A stretch of 64,000 nt of DNA from Anaerovorax sp. IOR16. Its GTDB lineage: Bacteria > Bacillota > Clostridia > Peptostreptococcales > Anaerovoracaceae. The stretch is taken from contig NZ_JADQTL010000012.1 of assembly GCF_017168145.1 (NCBI RefSeq), forward strand, positions 1 to 64,000, given 5' to 3'. The position numbers and the translations under genes were made by a program. Of the stretch, positions 61,034-64,000 are shown piece after piece. The notes below the pieces were generated by a model that was not told where the DNA came from, did no database searches, and worked only from the letters and a program-made list of their open reading frames with translations. Every line of letters starts with the position of its first letter. Positions within the stretch are counted from its first letter, which is position 1.

Positions 61034-63790
61034 TTACTGTGTTATCGTGGTGCTTAAATCATAATCTGTATAAGCTTGATCCAACCCCATATACTGTGCA
61101 ATGATTTCCCTTGCTATCGGTGCAGCATATCCACCGGATCCACCTTGAAAAAGTAAAACAGAAATAGCAATCTGTGGTTCTTCAATCGGAGCGAGGCACA
61201 CAAACCAGGCAAAATTATCATAATCAGCTTTGTATGCATCAATTTTAGCAGCAGTAACTTTCCCGTTGCTCAGAAGCATAACTGCTTGGCGTACAGCAGA
61301 ATTTTTCGTTTGGTACACCTCAGGATATTCCTCCATAAGACTATACATTTTTTCTTCTACATCACTCCATCGCAATCGACTGTCAATACGAGAAAGATAT
61401 TTTTTTACATATTCGACTTCATCCGGAGGATTAATTTTACCGCCTCTTTCTGCAGTACCAGTCTTTGCCGCAACAGTTACAGGAAAGTTTCCAAAAACAC
61501 CTCTTGCACTTCCTTTTGAACCAGAGGCCACTCGATGCATTCCTTCTATGAGATCATCAAAAATAGAATCATCCGTAATGTTCATTTTCGTTCCGGGTAC
61601 TTTTTCAAGTGCTCCTTTTCCTTCAACACCTTTTACAACACTTACTTGATTCAGTACACCTTTATTTGCAAGCGTTGCAATATAATTTGCCATTTGAAGA
61701 GGTGTATATGCATTTTCACCTTGCCCAATGGAAATATTCAATTCGTCCCCAGTTGTGAAGGCAGCCATATTATAATAAGAGAATTTACATAAATCAGCAA
61801 CCGTATCCTGCATATCTTCTTTTAATCCTACGTTTTTCATTCTTTTTAAGGTTTCTGAATAACTTGGATTTTCTTCTGTCCAGCTTACAATCTGATCAAT
61901 ATAACTATTTAGCTTTTCTTTATTTGCAATCGTTTCTTTTGTAAAATACAATTCTGCACGACTAAATAATACATTTCGTAATGCGCTCTTTGTATTCTTC
62001 ATTTTACCTTCTGCAGTAGGTACAGGTGCCACAGTTTCCGCAATTTCAATACCGGTCGGCAATCCCAAACCATATTGCTGTGCATACTCCATTATTTTTT
62101 CGATGCCCATGCTGCGATCCAGCCCAAGTGATATACCTTTTGAATAGTCTTTATTTGATACTAAATCGTAAAAATAATAGTTGCAAGAAACCTCAATCGC
62201 CTCATATAAATTAACAAGTCCATGGTTTCTTTTATATCGATTCCATAAGAGACAGCCATAGGTACGCCGTCCTAATTTAACGTATCCACCGTCGCGAAGC
62301 TTTCTTTGCGGATCCAGACCACTTTCCAATGCCGCCGTTGCGGTGACAAGCTTAAACGTAGAGCCAGGCTGTACCGCGGTTCTTGCTGCAACGTTAAAAA
62401 GAGGCACTGGTGAAAGAGGATCACGCAAATTCTTTCCTTGCAATGATTGCCAGTCTTCTTTTGTAATTCCTGTTGCAAATAAATTGGGATTAAAATCAGG
62501 ATAACTTGCCATTGCAAGAACATCTCCTGTTTTTACATCCAATGCAACTACCGCTCCAACATTTGCGTTTGAATACGCAGTTCCATATTTATAATTTCCC
62601 CATTTACTTTGAAAAGAGCCGCCTTTTTGAATGGCCAACAGCGCCTGTTCCAAAGCATCTTCTGCGGTTTTTTGAAGTTCTAGATCTAAAGTAAGATAAA
62701 CATCTTTTCCCTTTTCTGTTTTTGTATCACTAATAATACGGGTTTGTTCTCCATATGCATTTACTTCTACACTTTTTATTCCATCTCTGCCCTTTAAAAT
62801 CTCTTCATATTTCTTTTCAATGCCATCCTTGCCAACCATATCACTGACGCTATAACCTTTTTCCATATAGCTTTCTTTTTCGCTTTCCGATATTTGACCT
62901 AAATATCCAAGAATGTGCGCCGCAGTATTATCGTTTGGATAATAACGAACAGATTCTGCTACAACATCAACTCCCAGCAAATCAGAGCTACGTTCTTCAA
63001 TCGTAATAATAGTGCGGTCCGACACATCTTTCGCAATCGTCGCCGGAATATAGCGCCGATATCCTTGTGCCGCCAACTCATTTCTTACCATCAAAATTTT
63101 TCTAGCCTGTGAATCCGGTAAGGAAGGATCAATTTGACATTGTTCACGTAAAGATAAAAAAGCATCTTTTGCAGACAAATCATGATCCAAATAATAACGA
63201 TCTAAAAAACTATTTAATTCAAGCGTTTCTAAAAACTCCATATTCTTTACAGAAATTGGAGGATAAATGTTATATACCGTCTGAAGCTGTGATTGTGCCT
63301 CATATTTATCCATACCCTCATCAATATTATTTCTTCGTCGTATTTCATTGAACGACTGCTCTGCAGTAAAAGTTGCCGGCATTCCCTGCGCAGCCAACCA
63401 ATCTTGAATGGTTCGATTAAAGGTATAATAGAATCCGCCATTTCCATCCATAACAATTGGGAAGTTATCTCGATATAAGTCTCCATTTTCTTCTAAAATC
63501 CCAATTAATTGCAAAGCTTCTCGATTAATTTCCTCATCACTTAACTCTCCGGCACTAAAATGGACCGTAAAGCTAGGTTTATTTCCAGCTAACACCCTGC
63601 CATATCGGTCATAAATTTGACCACGAGGTGCAACCGTATAAAGCTTCTTAACGCTTATATTTCTCGCAGTCTCTGACCAATCACTGCCCTGTACCACTGT
63701 GAGAAAAAAAAGACGTGCCATAAGCATACTCATTAGTATGCAAGTGGCCAGTAATATTTGATTGTTTCTTGATTTGATCCAATGATTCAT
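61034..63790 (-). CDS. mrdA: Penicillin-binding protein 2 (class B, elongation)
   Basis: 918 residues, longer than typical PBP2 but normal for clostridia. A transmembrane anchor (about residues 12-32) precedes the dimerisation domain (APRGQIYDRYGRVLAGNKPS). The transpeptidase motifs are SxxK in GSTFKLVTA (Ser about 477), SCN in VSCNYYFYD (about 535) and KTG in AAKTGTAERGG (about 776). It cross-links peptidoglycan for cell elongation with RodA. It lies between mreD and minD in a shape cluster. Confidence 0.94.
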   Translation of the reverse strand: MNHWIKSRNNQILLATCILMSMLMARLFFLTVVQGSDWSETARNISVKKLYTVAPRGQIYDRYGRVLAGNKPSFTVHFSAGELSDEEINREALQLIGILEENGDLYRDNFPIVMDGNGGFYYTFNRTIQDWLAAQGMPATFTAEQSFNEIRRRNNIDEGMDKYEAQSQLQTVYNIYPPISVKNMEFLETLELNSFLDRYYLDHDLSAKDAFLSLREQCQIDPSLPDSQARKILMVRNELAAQGYRRYIPATIAKDVSDRTIITIEERSSDLLGVDVVAESVRYYPNDNTAAHILGYLGQISESEKESYMEKGYSVSDMVGKDGIEKKYEEILKGRDGIKSVEVNAYGEQTRIISDTKTEKGKDVYLTLDLELQKTAEDALEQALLAIQKGGSFQSKWGNYKYGTAYSNANVGAVVALDVKTGDVLAMASYPDFNPNLFATGITKEDWQSLQGKNLRDPLSPVPLFNVAARTAVQPGSTFKLVTATAALESGLDPQRKLRDGGYVKLGRRTYGCLLWNRYKRNHGLVNLYEAIEVSCNYYFYDLVSNKDYSKGISLGLDRSMGIEKIMEYAQQYGLGLPTGIEIAETVAPVPTAEGKMKNTKSALRNVLFSRAELYFTKETIANKEKLNSYIDQIVSWTEENPSYSETLKRMKNVGLKEDMQDTVADLCKFSYYNMAAFTTGDELNISIGQGENAYTPLQMANYIATLANKGVLNQVSVVKGVEGKGALEKVPGTKMNITDDSIFDDLIEGMHRVASGSKGSARGVFGNFPVTVAAKTGTAERGGKINPPDEVEYVKKYLSRIDSRLRWSDVEEKMYSLMEEYPEVYQTKNSAVRQAVMLLSNGKVTAAKIDAYKADYDNFAWFVCLAPIEEPQIAISVLLFQGGSGGYAAPIAREIIAQYMGLDQAYTDYDLSTTITQ

Positions 63791-63802
63791 AGAAAATCCC
63801 CG

Positions 63803-64000
63803 TTAAACATACCGATCTTTTGGATTTTTTTCCAATCTTTTACCAATGATTAAATAATAAGAAATCGTAAAGATACTATTGTAAATTATAGAAATCGGCA
63901 ATGTCTTTGCCATAAACAGAAAATGATAATGTCCTTTAAATATAAAAAAAACAGCCCAATATATCAAATGAAAACTTAATGTACTGCTTATGGTTACAAA
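63803..64000 (-). CDS. mreD: Rod-shape protein MreD, C-terminal part
   Basis: 65 codons before the stop at 63803 are visible, with the rest beyond the right edge. The segment is hydrophobic, with FHLIYWAVFFIFKG and TISYYLIIGKRLEKNPKDR, typical of the last helices of MreD. Position directly upstream of mrdA supports the call. MreD is a small integral membrane protein of the elongation complex. Confidence 0.75.
   Translation of the reverse strand, partial: FVTISSTLSFHLIYWAVFFIFKGHYHFLFMAKTLPISIIYNSIFTISYYLIIGKRLEKNPKDRYV

Overview
The window looks like part of the chromosome of a spore-forming, strictly anaerobic, low-GC Firmicute (class Clostridia). The support is a spoIIAA-spoIIAB-sigF operon, a spoVAC-AD-AE operon, butyryl-CoA metabolism with electron-transfer flavoproteins, and a B12-dependent bacterial microcompartment (BMC) operon. 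I cannot name the genus safely. No rRNA, tRNA or CRISPR array was seen.

Region 1 (1-15785) is the repressor-proximal end of a Mu-like transposable prophage. From the right end inward it holds an end region with many TGTCG/TGTCA boxes, a repressor with dyad operators, a small accessory gene block, transposase A, target-DNA ATPase B, Gam, GemA, Mor, a lysin and holin, terminases and the start of a Mu gp29-like portal. The prophage ends at about 15785 inside a host flavoprotein gene, which it truncates. It looks damaged: muB carries a frameshift, gemA is split in two, and an IS256-family element (13926-15407, 8-bp target duplication) sits in its end region.

Region 2 (15786-31486) is host sequence: a truncated pyridoxamine-oxidase-like gene, a small helical protein, a DUF4397-type protein, spoVAC-AD-AE, a decayed phosphate butyryltransferase-butyrate kinase pair with six deletion-type lesions, an acyl-CoA dehydrogenase/EtfB/ferredoxin-EtfA operon, the spoIIA operon, topB, and the thiI/cysteine desulfurase pair.

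Region 3 (31562-37951) is a self-contained module. A PAS-AAA-Fis sigma-54 activator precedes three palindromic upstream sites and a near-consensus -24/-12 promoter. The promoter drives 3-hydroxybutyrate dehydrogenase, a GntP-type permease, a two-subunit CoA-transferase and a 3-hydroxyacyl-CoA dehydrogenase. With the Bcd/Etf operon nearby, this reads as uptake and fermentation of 3-hydroxybutyrate to butyrate without butyrate kinase.

Region 4 (38035-42643) holds RNase Y, a RodA/FtsW protein and an IS1182-type element. That element duplicated, and sits between two copies of, a 29-bp terminator hairpin.

Region 5 (42644-60104) is a Pdu-type BMC operon on the minus strand, in transcription order pduB-C-D-E-G-H-K-J-L-eutJ-flavoprotein-pduN-O-P-S-membrane protein-pduT. 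Upstream of it is a PocR-domain sensor and AraC-type regulator pair. Both proteins lack the residues needed for His-Asp phosphotransfer, so this appears to be a degenerate two-component system.

Region 6 (60241-64000) holds minD, mrdA (PBP2) and the end of mreD, a cell-shape cluster.
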